Part shown: positions 19,856-29,474 of the stretch, one piece after another
Layout: each line of letters opens with the position of its first letter
How positions within the stretch are numbered: the first letter of the stretch is position 1
Assembly: GCA_000818945.1 (NCBI GenBank)
Contig: KN805370.1
Location: 1,176,498-1,240,497 of the forward strand
DNA from: Schizochytrium sp. CCTCC M209059
Lineage: Eukaryota > Sar > Bigyra > Thraustochytrida > Thraustochytriidae
Reading direction: 5' to 3'
Length of the DNA: 64,000 nucleotides
The notes under the pieces: generated by a model
What the model was told of the DNA's origin: nothing
The model's input: the letters and a program-made list of their open reading frames with translations, nothing else
Databases searched by the model: none
Position numbers and translations under genes: made by a program

Positions 19856-20154
19856 TACCAAATCTTCACCCCTTTCTTCGATCTCTCCCAAAACTAGAAA
19901 AAGTCAACATGACCAGAAAATATTTTCCACTTTTATGAAGCAGCTCGAAGCGAACGCGAAGGTAACCTCGGCAGCGGCGCACTACATTTGTGCGTCGCTT
20001 CGCTGAGTTGCGGACACTTGACGTGGGCGAGAGCCCAAGAAGAAAAATGAGAGCCCCAGAAGAAAAATTGCTCGACTGTGGCAACCTGCTTGCACTCACC
20101 CGATATCTTTTTGCAATCCAAGGTGGTTGCACCTTGCAACAGAAGGACGTAAAT
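19856..20154. other. Convergent 3' intergenic region (ECI1 / cytochrome b5 protein)
   Basis: About 300 bp between convergent stops. A short direct repeat 'gccc(c)aagaagaaaaatgagag / ccccagaagaaaaat' occurs near 20034-20070. No gene. Confidence 0.5.
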
Positions 20155-20817
20155 TTAGAGTGCCCGTGCAAGAAAGACTCCAGCTGCGACAACGGCCGCG
20201 GTAGCCGCGGCCGCGAAAATGTAGGCGTCAGCCTCGCTAGGCACGTCCGGTTCAGGAAGCGGAGTAGACTTGGGCTTCTTTTCCTTGGGTGCGACGAGAC
20301 GCTTGACCTGGGCAGCGCCCTGGAGCTTGCCAACAACGAAGCCATTGGCCGTTGCGCGAGCCTCCTCGGAGTGCCCGATCTCGGCAAACTGACGAGTGGC
20401 ATCCCGGCCTGAGACATCGACAATGACCTCGACTCCACCGGGGTGATCGAAGAGGAATTTCGTGACGTCGTAGACGAGGCCGTGCACAGCGACCCAGCAG
20501 TCCTCTGCGGTCGTGTGTTTGGCGAGTTCTTCGGGGGAGATTTCTTTCAGGGTCGCGTCGGCACTTTTGGGAGCACGTTTGACTCCCTCGAGCGTGCCAA
20601 TCAGGAAATCCTCGCGCCGCGTGAGGGCTTCATCGGAGTGACCAATCTCTGCAAACTGTCGCGTGGCATCCGTCCCCGCGACATCCGTGATCGGATCGCC
20701 GCCGCCAGGATGTTCGCTCAGGAACGAGGTGACATCGTACACCTTCCCGCCAATCGCGACCCAGCAATCCTTCTCGCTCGCGTGCTTCGCGAGCTCCTCC
20801 TTGCTGACCTCGCGCAT
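20155..20817 (-). CDS. Tail-anchored protein with two cytochrome b5 domains
   Basis: 220 aa. Domain 1 (about 1-78) has HPGG at 36-39 and 'FAEIGHSDEA', giving haem ligands H36 and H60. Domain 2 (about 91-166) has HPGG at 125-128 and 'FAEIGHSEEA', with ligands H125 and H149. A Lys/Pro-rich linker (170-195) leads to a C-terminal Ala/Val-rich hydrophobic segment (199-218) ending a few residues from the C-terminus, i.e. a tail anchor, typically in the ER or outer mitochondrial membrane. Cytochrome b5 hands single electrons to desaturases, elongation-associated enzymes, P450s and sterol oxidases. Microsomal b5 normally has one domain; two complete, closely similar domains suggest internal duplication and a two-haem carrier. 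All four His are present, so both sites should bind haem. Start: 'MREVSKEELAKH' begins right at the domain edge. Confidence 0.9.
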   Translation of the reverse strand: MREVSKEELAKHASEKDCWVAIGGKVYDVTSFLSEHPGGGDPITDVAGTDATRQFAEIGHSDEALTRREDFLIGTLEGVKRAPKSADATLKEISPEELAKHTTAEDCWVAVHGLVYDVTKFLFDHPGGVEVIVDVSGRDATRQFAEIGHSEEARATANGFVVGKLQGAAQVKRLVAPKEKKPKSTPLPEPDVPSEADAYIFAAAATAAVVAAGVFLARAL

Positions 20818-22318
20818 CTTGCTTCGCTCGCCCGCCGTCGCGCTCTAACCTAATCCAATCCAATCCAATCCAATGTCCAAACCAATCGGATCCACAACCT
20901 GCTCACTTCCCTCGTGCGCCCGACCTCGCTCCTGCTGCTGCCGCTCCTGCTGCTGCTGCTCGCCGCGGCGCCCCGCCCCTTATTTGGCGATCTGTCGCGC
21001 GCCCTGCTCCTCCGCCTGGTCCCGGCCCCCGTCCGTGTCGTCGTCGTCACCGCGCTGACTCCGAGTCAGGCGGGCCCTCCTTGTCAGTGTCTCTAGCTGA
21101 GTCAGCGACGCGACGAAGTAGCTAAGATTGTATGCAAGTTGCTAAGCGAGCAGGAGAAGGCCTGCTTGCGCGGCGGCGAGAAGATGAAGACGGGGCGAAG
21201 ATGAGACGCGGCGAAGACGTTGAGGAGGATGTCGAGGAGATGAAAATGGAGGTGAAGATGTTGACGAAGATGGAGAAGCCGGCGGATTGGACACGAAGGT
21301 GGAGATGAGATCAAGGCCGGTCATGGAGCTGGGAGCGAAGACTGGAAAAGAAGAAGAAGGAGAAGCTGCTGCCATCAGAAGAAGGAGAAGAAGAAAAAGA
21401 AGGGGGAGAAGAAGGGGCCAGAGCGGCCGCGCAAAGAAACAGACGTCTGTCTCTGTCTGCCTGCCACAGCGCGCCAAGCGCACTTTTCGCGCGCGGCAGC
21501 GGCCCACTGCCAGTAGCCAAATATTGCTGCGGCAAGTGAGTTATGTAGCGCCACAAGTGCATAAAGGAGCGGCCGCAAGTGGAGTTTCCCCCTGGCAAGC
21601 TGTCTGTCACGCCTTCCCTGAAAGGCGGCCAGCCAGCCCCGCCAGGATAGCGGCGGGGGCTGCAATCGGAGGACCGCAAGTGCGACATCCGCGCCGCGCA
21701 AGTGAAGTATCCAGGGGAGAGCGGTTGATGGGAAGAGTAGGGTAGGGAGCAGCCAGATCGCGATCGAGGCGAGCGAGGAAGGCGGCTTCGCGAGCGGCGG
21801 CGGCGGACGCGACGTTGCGCGGCTTGCGGAGCGAGCGGGCGCGGGAGGCGCACGCGGGAAGACCCTCTGCACCGTCTCGTGCCGCCCCGCCTCGAGGCGC
21901 GGCGGCGCGGTCGCGGCAGGGCGAGGCCAAGCAGAGCAGAGCCAAGAAAACACCGGACCAAGGCGAGGCGGGTGAAATTAAACGCCCGGTGGAGCGAGCT
22001 CGTGCCGCGGCGAGGAGGAGGAGAAGAAGAAGAAGAAGGGGAGAGGCGCGCGCGAGAGAGCAAGCGACGAGCGCGCAGACACGTAAGCTAGCGTGGCGAC
22101 GGTATACTCGCACTTTTCGGAGGTCGAACACGTGCGTGTGGGAAGGCTTCGAGCAAGAGCAAGTTGGGACGCAACGCCGACCTTTACGCGCGAAGGGCTC
22201 TTTCTGTCCTCGCATAGTTTGAGGTGCCTGTGCAAAAACCCACAAGCAAGTACACGGACGCACGTAAGCTAAGCTACGTTGAGCTAAGCTGATCAAGCGA
22301 GCAAGCGTCTCTCGAACA
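20818..22318. other. Divergent intergenic region (cytochrome b5 protein / DDX6), purine-rich
   Basis: 1.5 kb between divergent starts, with no credible gene. It contains (ATCCA)n at 20854-20876, a CTG-rich tract (20930-20965) and a long GA/AAG-rich tract (21160-21420) that generates spurious Lys/Glu or Ser/Phe ORFs. 'cacgtaagct' occurs twice (about 22079 and 22261) and could be a leader splice-donor-like sequence, but no intron can be assigned. Confidence 0.55.
20854..20876. repeat. (ATCCA)n pentanucleotide microsatellite
   Basis: Four to five copies of ATCCA just upstream (minus strand) of the cytochrome b5 gene start. Confidence 0.85.
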
Positions 22319-23926
22319 ATGCAGCAGCAACAGCAGCAACAGCAGCGCCAGGGCTATGGTAATGGGTACTACCAGCAGCAACAAGGTCAGCAGCAGCCGG
22401 GTCAGCCAATGGGCTACCAGCAAGCGCAGTACGGTTACCCGATGATGACGCCGCAGCAGCCTCCCATGATGGGCGGCGGCGGATATGGGATGCAAATGAT
22501 GACACCCCAATCCATTCCCGGCATGGGCGCAGCACCTTCGCAGCAGCCGCCGCAGCAGCAACAGCAACAGCAACCGCAACAGCAGCAGCAACAGCAGCAG
22601 GCGCCGGATCCAAGCGCCGCGGCAGACAAGGCAGGAGTAAGTGGAAAGGAAAGTGCCCCCACTTCAACTACTAGCGCAGGGGCAGCACCCTCGGGCGGAG
22701 CAGGTCTCGTTGGAGGAGGTGACGATTGGCGATCAGGTCTCAAGGCGCCCCCAAAGGACACACGGTTTAAAACCGAGGATGTGACCAAGACCAAGGGCAA
22801 CGACTTTGAGGACTACTTTTTGAAGCGGGAGCTGCTGATGGGCATCTTCGAAAAGGGCTTTGAGAAGCCATCACCGATCCAAGAAGAGGCGATCCCCATC
22901 GCTCTGGCAGGAAGGAACCTCTTGGCCCGCGCCAAAAACGGTACTGGCAAGACTGCGGCCTTTATCATCCCTTGCCTTGAAAAGGTGGATACAAGCAAAG
23001 ACCACATCCAGGCGCTCGTGCTTCTCCCGACTCGCGAGCTTGCCTTGCAGACTTCAGCCATCTTCAAGGAGCTAGGCAAGCACATGGACGTTCAAGTGAT
23101 GGTGACCACGGGCGGCACCATGCTCCGCGATGACATTATGCGTTTGTACAATCCGGTGCACGTGATTGTGGGCACGCCAGGACGCTTGCTGGACCTCGCG
23201 CGCAAGCGGGTGGCCAAGCTCGAACAGTGCTCCACCGTGGTCATGGACGAGGCCGACAAGCTTCTGGCACCCGAGTTCGAGGTGCTCTGTGAGGAGATTT
23301 TGAATTTTTGCGCCAAGGACCGGCAGATCATGCTCTTCTCCGCGACCTTTCCCATGTCGGTCAAGCGGTTCAAGGATCGCAACGTTCCCAAGCCGTATGA
23401 AATCAATTTGATGGACGAGCTCACGCTCAAGGGCGTCACGCAGTATTATGCATTCGTGGATGAGCGCCAAAAGCTGCACTGTCTCAACACGCTCTTTAGC
23501 AAGCTGGAAATCAACCAGTGCATGATCTTTTGCAACTCGGTCAACCGCGTCGAGCTTCTGGCCCGCAAGATTACCGAGTTCGGCTCTTCGTGCTTTTACA
23601 TTCACGCCAAGATGTCGCAGATGGCGCGTAACAAGGTTTTTCACGAGTTCCGTGCGGGCGGCGCTCGAGTCCTGGTGACCACGGACCTTTTCGGCCGCGG
23701 CATTGACGTGATTGCCGTCAACTGTGTCATTCACTTTGACTTTCCTCGCAATTCGGAGAGCTATCTGCACCGCACGGGTCGCTCGGGCCGATTTGGTCAC
23801 CGTGGTCTTTCCATCAGCTTTATCACATACGAGGACCGCCACGATCTCTTTCGGATCGAGAAGGAGCTGGCCACCGAGATCCAGCCTATTCCGGCCGAAA
23901 TTCCGCGCGAGCAGTATGTCGACTAG
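22319..23926 (+). CDS. DDX6: DEAD-box RNA helicase, DDX6/Dhh1/Me31B family
   Basis: 535 aa. The N-terminal ~100 residues are Gln/Met/Pro/Gly-rich low complexity (polyQ runs), a prion-like tail of the kind that drives P-body condensation in this family. The helicase core starts at about 160 with 'FEDYFLKRELLMGIFEKGFEKPSPIQEE', the Dhh1/DDX6 Q-motif region. Motif I 'AKNGTGKT' (205-212), 'PTRELALQ', 'GTPGRLLDL', motif II DEAD (310-313), motif III SAT (341-343), 'TTDLFGRGID' and motif VI 'HRTGRSGR' (484-491) are all present. It ends at 'PIPAEIPREQYVD', much as other DDX6 proteins do. It represses translation and promotes decapping with Pat1, Lsm and CCR4-NOT in cytoplasmic P-bodies. It is on the plus strand; FolD converges on it from the right. 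Confidence 0.96.
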   Translation: MQQQQQQQQRQGYGNGYYQQQQGQQQPGQPMGYQQAQYGYPMMTPQQPPMMGGGGYGMQMMTPQSIPGMGAAPSQQPPQQQQQQQPQQQQQQQQAPDPSAAADKAGVSGKESAPTSTTSAGAAPSGGAGLVGGGDDWRSGLKAPPKDTRFKTEDVTKTKGNDFEDYFLKRELLMGIFEKGFEKPSPIQEEAIPIALAGRNLLARAKNGTGKTAAFIIPCLEKVDTSKDHIQALVLLPTRELALQTSAIFKELGKHMDVQVMVTTGGTMLRDDIMRLYNPVHVIVGTPGRLLDLARKRVAKLEQCSTVVMDEADKLLAPEFEVLCEEILNFCAKDRQIMLFSATFPMSVKRFKDRNVPKPYEINLMDELTLKGVTQYYAFVDERQKLHCLNTLFSKLEINQCMIFCNSVNRVELLARKITEFGSSCFYIHAKMSQMARNKVFHEFRAGGARVLVTTDLFGRGIDVIAVNCVIHFDFPRNSESYLHRTGRSGRFGHRGLSISFITYEDRHDLFRIEKELATEIQPIPAEIPREQYVD

Positions 23927-24799
23927 GCGCAGCTATGTGCGCGCGCTTCCCGCTTATGCCACTTTGCCCCGTTTCGGGTGTGGCGGACCTGTCCGTCCCG
24001 CTTTACAATGAGAATCTTGGCAGGGTTTATTTCGGACGCGAGAGCGTGCAGAATTTCCGTCGGCTCTAGGTGGGAGAGAACCTCCTGCGACTGGATCGAG
24101 GAGAGCAATTCTTCCTGGGGCTTGCACGCCGGCCCAATGAACACAAATTTGAGAGCAAATGCACAGACAGACAAGAACCGAGATCTTCTTTTCGCGTTAT
24201 GACCCAAGAGTGAAACACACATTTCGCTGGCAACTTTCTTTTTTTTCACAAACCAAGGAGGAGTCGGCAAGCAAGGGTCAAAGACCAAAGGGGTCAGATC
24301 TTCTTCATTTCCAAAAACCACACATACTATACCAACGACAGACACCCTTATTCCATTGCGGGGTCTCGACGTTGTTCAAGCAACAATGTCGGGCTCCCTT
24401 TTTTTTTCTTTTTTCTTTTTTTATTTCCATTTTATCGTCTTTTGGGAAGGATTTGTGTCGAGTTTGCTCATGTCTTGGTTACACCTGTCTGCAAGTCGTT
24501 TCCCCTTTAGCTTTCGAAGAGAGATGAGGAGATAGTAGATGTATAAAATGAATGAATGATTGAATGAATGACTGTGAATCAAATCGGGTCGAAGCGAATC
24601 GAATCGAATCGAATCGAAATTCCATTCAGCGACAGCAAAACTAAGCTAGGGCCTAGAAAGTCATTATGCCTCCTTGACTACGGTCCTCTTTGCGAAGATA
24701 CGCAGGCCAAGAAACACTGCAGGCGGTCAAGAACATAGTGGTACGTAATTTGAAGAGAGAGAAAAAGAGATTGGGGATGAGAGCGGCGGGTAACATTGT
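23927..24799. other. Convergent 3' intergenic region (DDX6 / FolD)
   Basis: About 870 bp between convergent stops. T-rich around 24390-24430, then (GAAT)n at 24548-24570 and (GAATC)n at 24595-24617. No gene is supported. Confidence 0.55.
24595..24617. repeat. (GAATC)n pentanucleotide microsatellite
   Basis: About four perfect copies of GAATC, preceded by (GAAT)n and a degenerate GGGTC/GAAGC variant. Confidence 0.85.
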
Positions 24800-25960
24800 T
24801 CATGGCTCGTGGGCGCTGGAGCCGTACTTCCAGCGAACCTCGACAGACTGCTGGCGAGCAGCATTGGCGGACTCGTCGTCGTGGCGAAGCTGGTAAGCAG
24901 GCATGAAGGTCTCGCCGGCGAGCTTGCGCTCGAGGCGGGCCTTGGCGTTGTTGACAGTGTTGACCATGAGCATGGCCACGGTCATGGGGCCAACACCACC
25001 GGGAACAGGGGTGATGGCGCCAGCAACCTGGCGGGCGGCCTCGTAGTCGACATCGCCGCACATACGGACACCGCTCTTACGCGAGGGATCCTCCTTGAAG
25101 TTGATGCCAACGTCAATGACGGTGGCGCCCGGCTTGATCCAGTCGCCCTTGACAAACTCGGGCTTGCCGATGGCAGCGATGATGATATCGGCTTCGCGGC
25201 AGATCTCGGGAATGTTGGGCGTGCGCGAGTGGCACATGCTCACGGTGGCGTGCCTGTGGAGAAGCATGAGCGCCGCCGGGAGACCGACGATGTTGCTGCG
25301 GCCCAGCACAACAGCGTGCTTGCCGGCAATCTCGCAGCCGGAGCGCTCGAGGAGCACAATGGACCCGAGGGGGGTGCACGAGGCGTTGCGGCTCTCGAGG
25401 GGAACAAAGTCGCGACGAGCGTGGCGCAGGTCCTCGCCGGCGCGCGCGAGACGGCCCATGTTGAAGGGGTGGAAGCCGTCGACATCCTTGTCGACGTCGA
25501 TGGCCTCGAGAATCTCGGTCTGGTTGCACTGCGCGGGCAGAGGCAGCTGGACGAGGATGCCGTCAATGTCGCTGCGCTGGTTGAGCTGGCGGACGACCTC
25601 GAGGACCTCTTCGTGGCTGCAATTCTCGGGAAGGGTGGTTTCGATGGAGCGAATGCCGACATTCTTTGCGGCCTTCTTCTTCATTTGCACGTACTTGTGC
25701 GAGTCGGGGCGGTCACCCACGAGCACGACTGCAAGGCCGGGCGTGGCATCTTCGCCGTGGTTCTCGCGCAGGATCTCTACGTCCTGCTTGACCTCGCGCA
25801 GGACATCGTCGGCGATGGCCTTGCCGTCAATCTTGGTGGCGATTCCGGCCACCTGCGAGGCGAAGGGTCTCGCCAGCGCGTTTGCGGAGCGGAGCTGGGC
25901 GAAACGTCCGTTGTGAGCCAGGGCCTGGCGTGCCCGCACGAGAGGAAGAGCCCTACGCAT
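24800..25960 (-). CDS. Mitochondrial methylene-THF dehydrogenase / methenyl-THF cyclohydrolase (FolD/MTHFD2 type)
   Basis: 386 aa. It oxidises 5,10-methylene-THF to methenyl-THF and hydrolyses that to 10-formyl-THF, in one-carbon folate metabolism. Folate-site motif 'SHKYVQMKKKA' holds Y90 and K94, aligned with the catalytic Tyr/Lys of human DHFC (Y52/K56). Also visible: 'DIDGILVQLPLP', 'DVDGFHPFNMGRL', 'CTPLGSIVLLE', the dinucleotide-binding 'VVLGRSNIVGLPAALML' and 'TPVPGGVGPMTVAML'. There is no formyl-THF synthetase domain, so it is the bifunctional form. The first ~36 residues (MRRALPLVRARQ...LARPFASQ) are Arg-rich without acids, a mitochondrial presequence. After the usual FolD end there is an extra ~45-residue charged tail. 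Whether the cofactor is NAD or NADP cannot be read. Confidence 0.95.
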   Translation of the reverse strand: MRRALPLVRARQALAHNGRFAQLRSANALARPFASQVAGIATKIDGKAIADDVLREVKQDVEILRENHGEDATPGLAVVLVGDRPDSHKYVQMKKKAAKNVGIRSIETTLPENCSHEEVLEVVRQLNQRSDIDGILVQLPLPAQCNQTEILEAIDVDKDVDGFHPFNMGRLARAGEDLRHARRDFVPLESRNASCTPLGSIVLLERSGCEIAGKHAVVLGRSNIVGLPAALMLLHRHATVSMCHSRTPNIPEICREADIIIAAIGKPEFVKGDWIKPGATVIDVGINFKEDPSRKSGVRMCGDVDYEAARQVAGAITPVPGGVGPMTVAMLMVNTVNNAKARLERKLAGETFMPAYQLRHDDESANAARQQSVEVRWKYGSSAHEP

Positions 25961-26871
25961 GGTGCTGCTTGTGCGCTTGTGTTCTTTACGAGAGACCGCT
26001 GGGACGCGAGACCCTCGACCGGTTGCTGATCAATCGGGTTCTGCTTGCTCCCGCGCTGTTCTCGATCAGGGTTTGCCAGTTTGCTCGCCGACTTTTCGCC
26101 TCGCGCCGCCCGCCGAAATTTCGGCCTCTTTCCGCTTCTCGCGTTTCCGCATTTTCTTCTTCTCCTTCTCCTCCTTCTCGCCGTGGCTGGTCCACTTTGC
26201 GAAAGCGGAAAACGCAGTCCCTCTCTCGCCTGGCCTCGCCTCGGCTCCGCTCCAGACCAGGAGGCAGCGTGCCTGCCGCTGCCGGGGGCGCGCCTTCCCG
26301 CCTTCCCGCCTCCCCGCCTCCCGCCTCCCGCCTGCCTGCCTGCTTGTCTGGCCGCCTGCGCAGAAGTCGCCGGCGCGGCGCCGGGCACCGCCGCGCCCGG
26401 GCTCGACTTCACAGGCAGGCGCAGGAGGGACGCGAGGGGGCCCAGCCAGGCAGGCGGAAAGCAGGCAGGCAGGGGGCCGCCTACGGTTAAGCGGGAGGGA
26501 CGCAGGCGCTGTGCAGCACAGCACGTGCGAGAGGCGAGGCGAGACGAGACGAGGCGAGACTTGCAGGCGGCAGAGACAGACAGAAGGCGCAGACAGAAGG
26601 CAGAGACAGACAGACGGCACAGAGAGACAGCAGAGCCGCGGCGGTGGCAGAGCGCGCGAGAACCGTGCAGTAGTCTGGCGGCGGGCTGCCTCCGTCGAAA
26701 GAAGGGCGCAGAGATGGAGGAGATGTGGAGGGAGGAATGGATGGATGGAGGGAGGGAGGGAGGGAGGGAGGGAGGAGGGGTCGATCGAGCGAGCGATCGC
26801 AGGGCGCTGAAGGCGGCGGGGCTGGATGGGCTGGCGAGGAGGGAAGGCGGCGGGCGACATTCGTGGCGGGG

Positions 26872-26874
<3 letters not shown>

Positions 26875-26967
<93 letters not shown>
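26875..26967. repeat. (GACAGC)n hexanucleotide array
   Basis: About 15 perfect copies of a 6-bp unit. As it is a multiple of 3 it gives Asp-Ser, Thr-Ala or Arg-Gln dipeptide ORFs, none part of a plausible protein. Confidence 0.95.
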
Positions 26968-26968
<1 letters not shown>

Positions 26969-27378
26969 TTCTCGCTGGTCGGGGCTGCAGCGTGGGACGA
27001 GATCACGGCCACCAGCCAGCAGTGAGTGGCAGGCGTCTGCACTGCGCTGTGGTTTTTCCATCTCTTCCTTGTTATTATACCGTCATCTTGTCTTTCCTAA
27101 TCAGGTTCTTCCTGCTCGCGCCTGCACGGTGTGCGCTCGCCCGTCTTTCTTTTTCGCACTGCCGGCAACTTCAAGTGGGCAGGGAGGGGAGCGTAAAGCG
27201 TACTTTTTTACCCTTTCGGGAGGCGTGGATCTTGTGGTGAGCCGTGTACACGTCGCGCGGCAACGAGAAGGACGCCGTACACGAGGCTGGGTGACTGACA
27301 CACGAGCAAGAGCAAGTGCAAGAGCAAGTGCAAGCGCAGGAGCAAGAGGAAGAGCTCGAACAAAATTATGACATGGAG

Positions 27379-27386
27379 TAGGCCTA
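27379..27386. promoter_or_regulatory. TAGGCCTA palindrome (copy 3)
   Basis: Perfect copy in context ggagTAGGCCTAgcg, about 700 bp upstream of the ACOT9-like start. An imperfect copy (TAGCCTAGGCCGA) lies at about 27461. Confidence 0.3.
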
Positions 27387-27890
27387 GCGAGAGTAGTACC
27401 AGCAAGAGTAGCAAGAGTGGCAAGACTTGGAGTATAGCAAGACCAAGAGAACCAAGAGTGTAGCCTAGGCCGACTACTATACAATCAAGAGCAGTGGCGA
27501 GAATGAGAGCGCTTCCGCGAGGTGCGCGCTTTTATAGCTATCTATCTTGTCAATGCGCAGTCCATTTGAGACTTGAGGCGCGCTTCGATTCGCTAGCACG
27601 CTTCTACTCGCGGGGCGCTTCAGCGGCCAGGGTCAAGATGCTCGAGGAGGAGGAGGAGGAGAAGAAGGGCGACCCGTCCGAGATAGCTGGTCGCGCGCCC
27701 CAAAGAGGCACGTAAGAAGGAAAGAAGAGAAGAGATGACGACGCTAACGATGGCGGCAACAAAGGTTTGACGCAGGTGACGGCGCAGTTGCTCGGCAAGG
27801 CGCGCAAGACATCGAGGGGTTGTCCTGATCTCGGCGCGCCACGAGCGTCGCCAACATTGAAGACCAAAACAACCGACGTGCGCGTTGCTT

Positions 27891-27960
27891 CGCGTCGCGT
27901 CGCGTCGCGCCGCGCCGAGTCGAGTCGAGTCGAGTCGAGTCGCGTTGCAGTCGCGTCGCA
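27891..27960. repeat. (CGCGT)/(CGAGT)n pentanucleotide tract
   Basis: Runs of the related 5-bp units CGCGT and CGAGT in succession, upstream of the ACOT9-like start. It causes the apparent N-terminal extension of that ORF. Confidence 0.85.
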
Positions 27961-28088
27961 GTCTGACAGTCAGCAGTCGAGCAACGTCGAGCTCGCCACC
28001 CAGACTGAGACCACCGACTCTGTTGGGTCTGCACTGCAACACTCCCTCCTTCGTCCGTTCGTTCGTGCTGTCGACCGTGCGTACAACC

Positions 28089-29474
28089 ATGCTAGCTAGA
28101 CTCGGAGGCTCGCGCGCGGCGGTGCAGAGGACGGTCACCGCGCAGCCCCGATGGCGCTACGCGGCCTTGTCGTCGAGCAAGGACGGGCCCCGCGGCGACG
28201 ACGGGGCAGGACAGCACAAGACCCCGATCGTGAACCTGCTCTGGGAGCTTCGCGACGCGGTGCGACGCGAGCGCGAGGTCAGCGCGGTGCGCAAGAGCGA
28301 GTCCAACACCCTCGCAGAGGATGACTCGCTCGAACCGCAGACACCCATCTCCACCGAGGTGCTCTACGAATTCTCAAAGGACGCCTCGCTCAAGGACAAG
28401 TACTTGAACCCGTGGCACAGGATTCGCGTGGGAAACGTCATCGAGGATCTCGACGCGCTGGCCGGCAACGTTACCTTTCAGCACTGCTCGGCAAACCATC
28501 AGGACATGAGCTCGACCATGCTGGTCACGGCGTCCGTCGATCGCATTACCATGCTTCACCGCGCCAGTCTCGAAGACGACGTCAAGCTCTCCGGATGCGT
28601 CTCCTGGGTTGGAACCTCGTCGATGGAGATCAAGATGCAAGCGCTCTCGAGCTGGTCTCAAGAGCCATTCTTGGAGGCCCTCTTTACCTTCGTGGCACGC
28701 GACAGGGTTACAGGTCGTGCGCGACGCATCAACCCGCTCAAGCCGGAGACGCCCGCCGAAAAGGCTGCCTTCGAGGCTGGGCGCAAGCGCGCCGATCATC
28801 GCAAGCAAATGCGGAAACAGCACAAGGACGCAAAGTTCTATCGCTCGTATCTTGAGGATGTACTGGCAAGTGAACTCAAAGACTCGGACGAGGCCATCAC
28901 GATTGAACAGGCTGCGAACGCTCTCTACAACAACGCCAAACCCCGACTCTTTATGCCTGCAATCGCTCTCAAAAACGCTGTGCGACTTTCCGAGACACGG
29001 CTCTCCAATACCTTTATCATGCAGCCGCAGGAGCGCAACACGGCAGGCCGTATTTTCGGCGGCTTTCTCGTGCGTCGCGCGTACGAGCTGGCCTTTGCCA
29101 CCGCCTATGTCTTTGGCGGCGCTGTGCCCCGCTTCAGCGAGGTCGACGAGGTCGTCTTTCGGACGCCTGTCGATGTTGGCGATCTTGTGCACTTTGAATC
29201 TTGCGTTCTCTTCACGTCCAAGACGCTGCACGCAAACCCTTCCATCCACGTTGAGATCCTCGCTTCCGTCGTGAACCCAGAGGCCACGAATACGCACGTT
29301 TCGAACTCTTTCAACTTCACCTTTGAGGTGCCGCCGGGGTCGCAACCTCTGAGTACTGTACTGCCTGAAACGCGCGATGAGGCGCTCAACATCGCCACCC
29401 GTTTCTACGGCGACGTGGCGCAAAAGATTGAAGATGAGACTCTTCTCTCGGAAGCAACTCGCGACGCCGCCTAG
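28089..29474 (+). CDS. Acyl-CoA thioesterase, double hotdog (ACOT9-like), mitochondrial
   Basis: 461 aa from the chosen ATG; the frame is open for 68 more codons upstream, but these are encoded by the pentanucleotide tract and look non-coding. The N-terminus 'MLARLGGSRAAVQRTVTAQPRWRYAALSSS' is a typical mitochondrial presequence. Two hotdog modules follow: about 115-230 ('VGNVIEDLDALAGNVTFQHC', 'ITMLHRASLEDDVKLSGCVSWVGTSS') and about 310-425 ('MQPQERNTAGRIFGGFLVRRAYELAFATA', 'VDVGDLVHFESCVLFTS'), with a charged Lys/Arg linker between. The 'N-x-x-G-x-x-F-G-G' segment is the active-site region of the ACOT hotdogs. It hydrolyses acyl-CoA to free acid and CoA, probably in the matrix, which complements ECI1 in this window. 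ACOT9 is the closest match by architecture; acyl-chain specificity cannot be read. Confidence 0.88.
   Translation: MLARLGGSRAAVQRTVTAQPRWRYAALSSSKDGPRGDDGAGQHKTPIVNLLWELRDAVRREREVSAVRKSESNTLAEDDSLEPQTPISTEVLYEFSKDASLKDKYLNPWHRIRVGNVIEDLDALAGNVTFQHCSANHQDMSSTMLVTASVDRITMLHRASLEDDVKLSGCVSWVGTSSMEIKMQALSSWSQEPFLEALFTFVARDRVTGRARRINPLKPETPAEKAAFEAGRKRADHRKQMRKQHKDAKFYRSYLEDVLASELKDSDEAITIEQAANALYNNAKPRLFMPAIALKNAVRLSETRLSNTFIMQPQERNTAGRIFGGFLVRRAYELAFATAYVFGGAVPRFSEVDEVVFRTPVDVGDLVHFESCVLFTSKTLHANPSIHVEILASVVNPEATNTHVSNSFNFTFEVPPGSQPLSTVLPETRDEALNIATRFYGDVAQKIEDETLLSEATRDAA

Larger units (their letters stand above)
25961..28088. other. Divergent intergenic region (FolD / ACOT9-like), repeat-rich
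   Basis: 2.1 kb between divergent starts. GC-rich, with long overlapping ORFs on both strands (e.g. the minus frame running from 27042 into FolD) that encode only Arg/Pro/Ser/Ala low complexity and repeat-derived runs. It holds GGGA repeats (26740-26785), (GACAGC)n at 26875-26967, CAAGAG-type repeats (27300-27360), a TAGGCCTA at 27379-27386 and (GTCGC)/(GTCGA)n at 27891-27960. No gene is supported. Confidence 0.6.

Noticed and set aside
25961..27042. Minus-strand ORF extension upstream of FolD and overlapping plus-strand ORFs of 283-326 aa
   Set aside because: Built from GACAGC, GGGA and CTCTCT repeats; the FolD presequence start at 25960 is sufficient.
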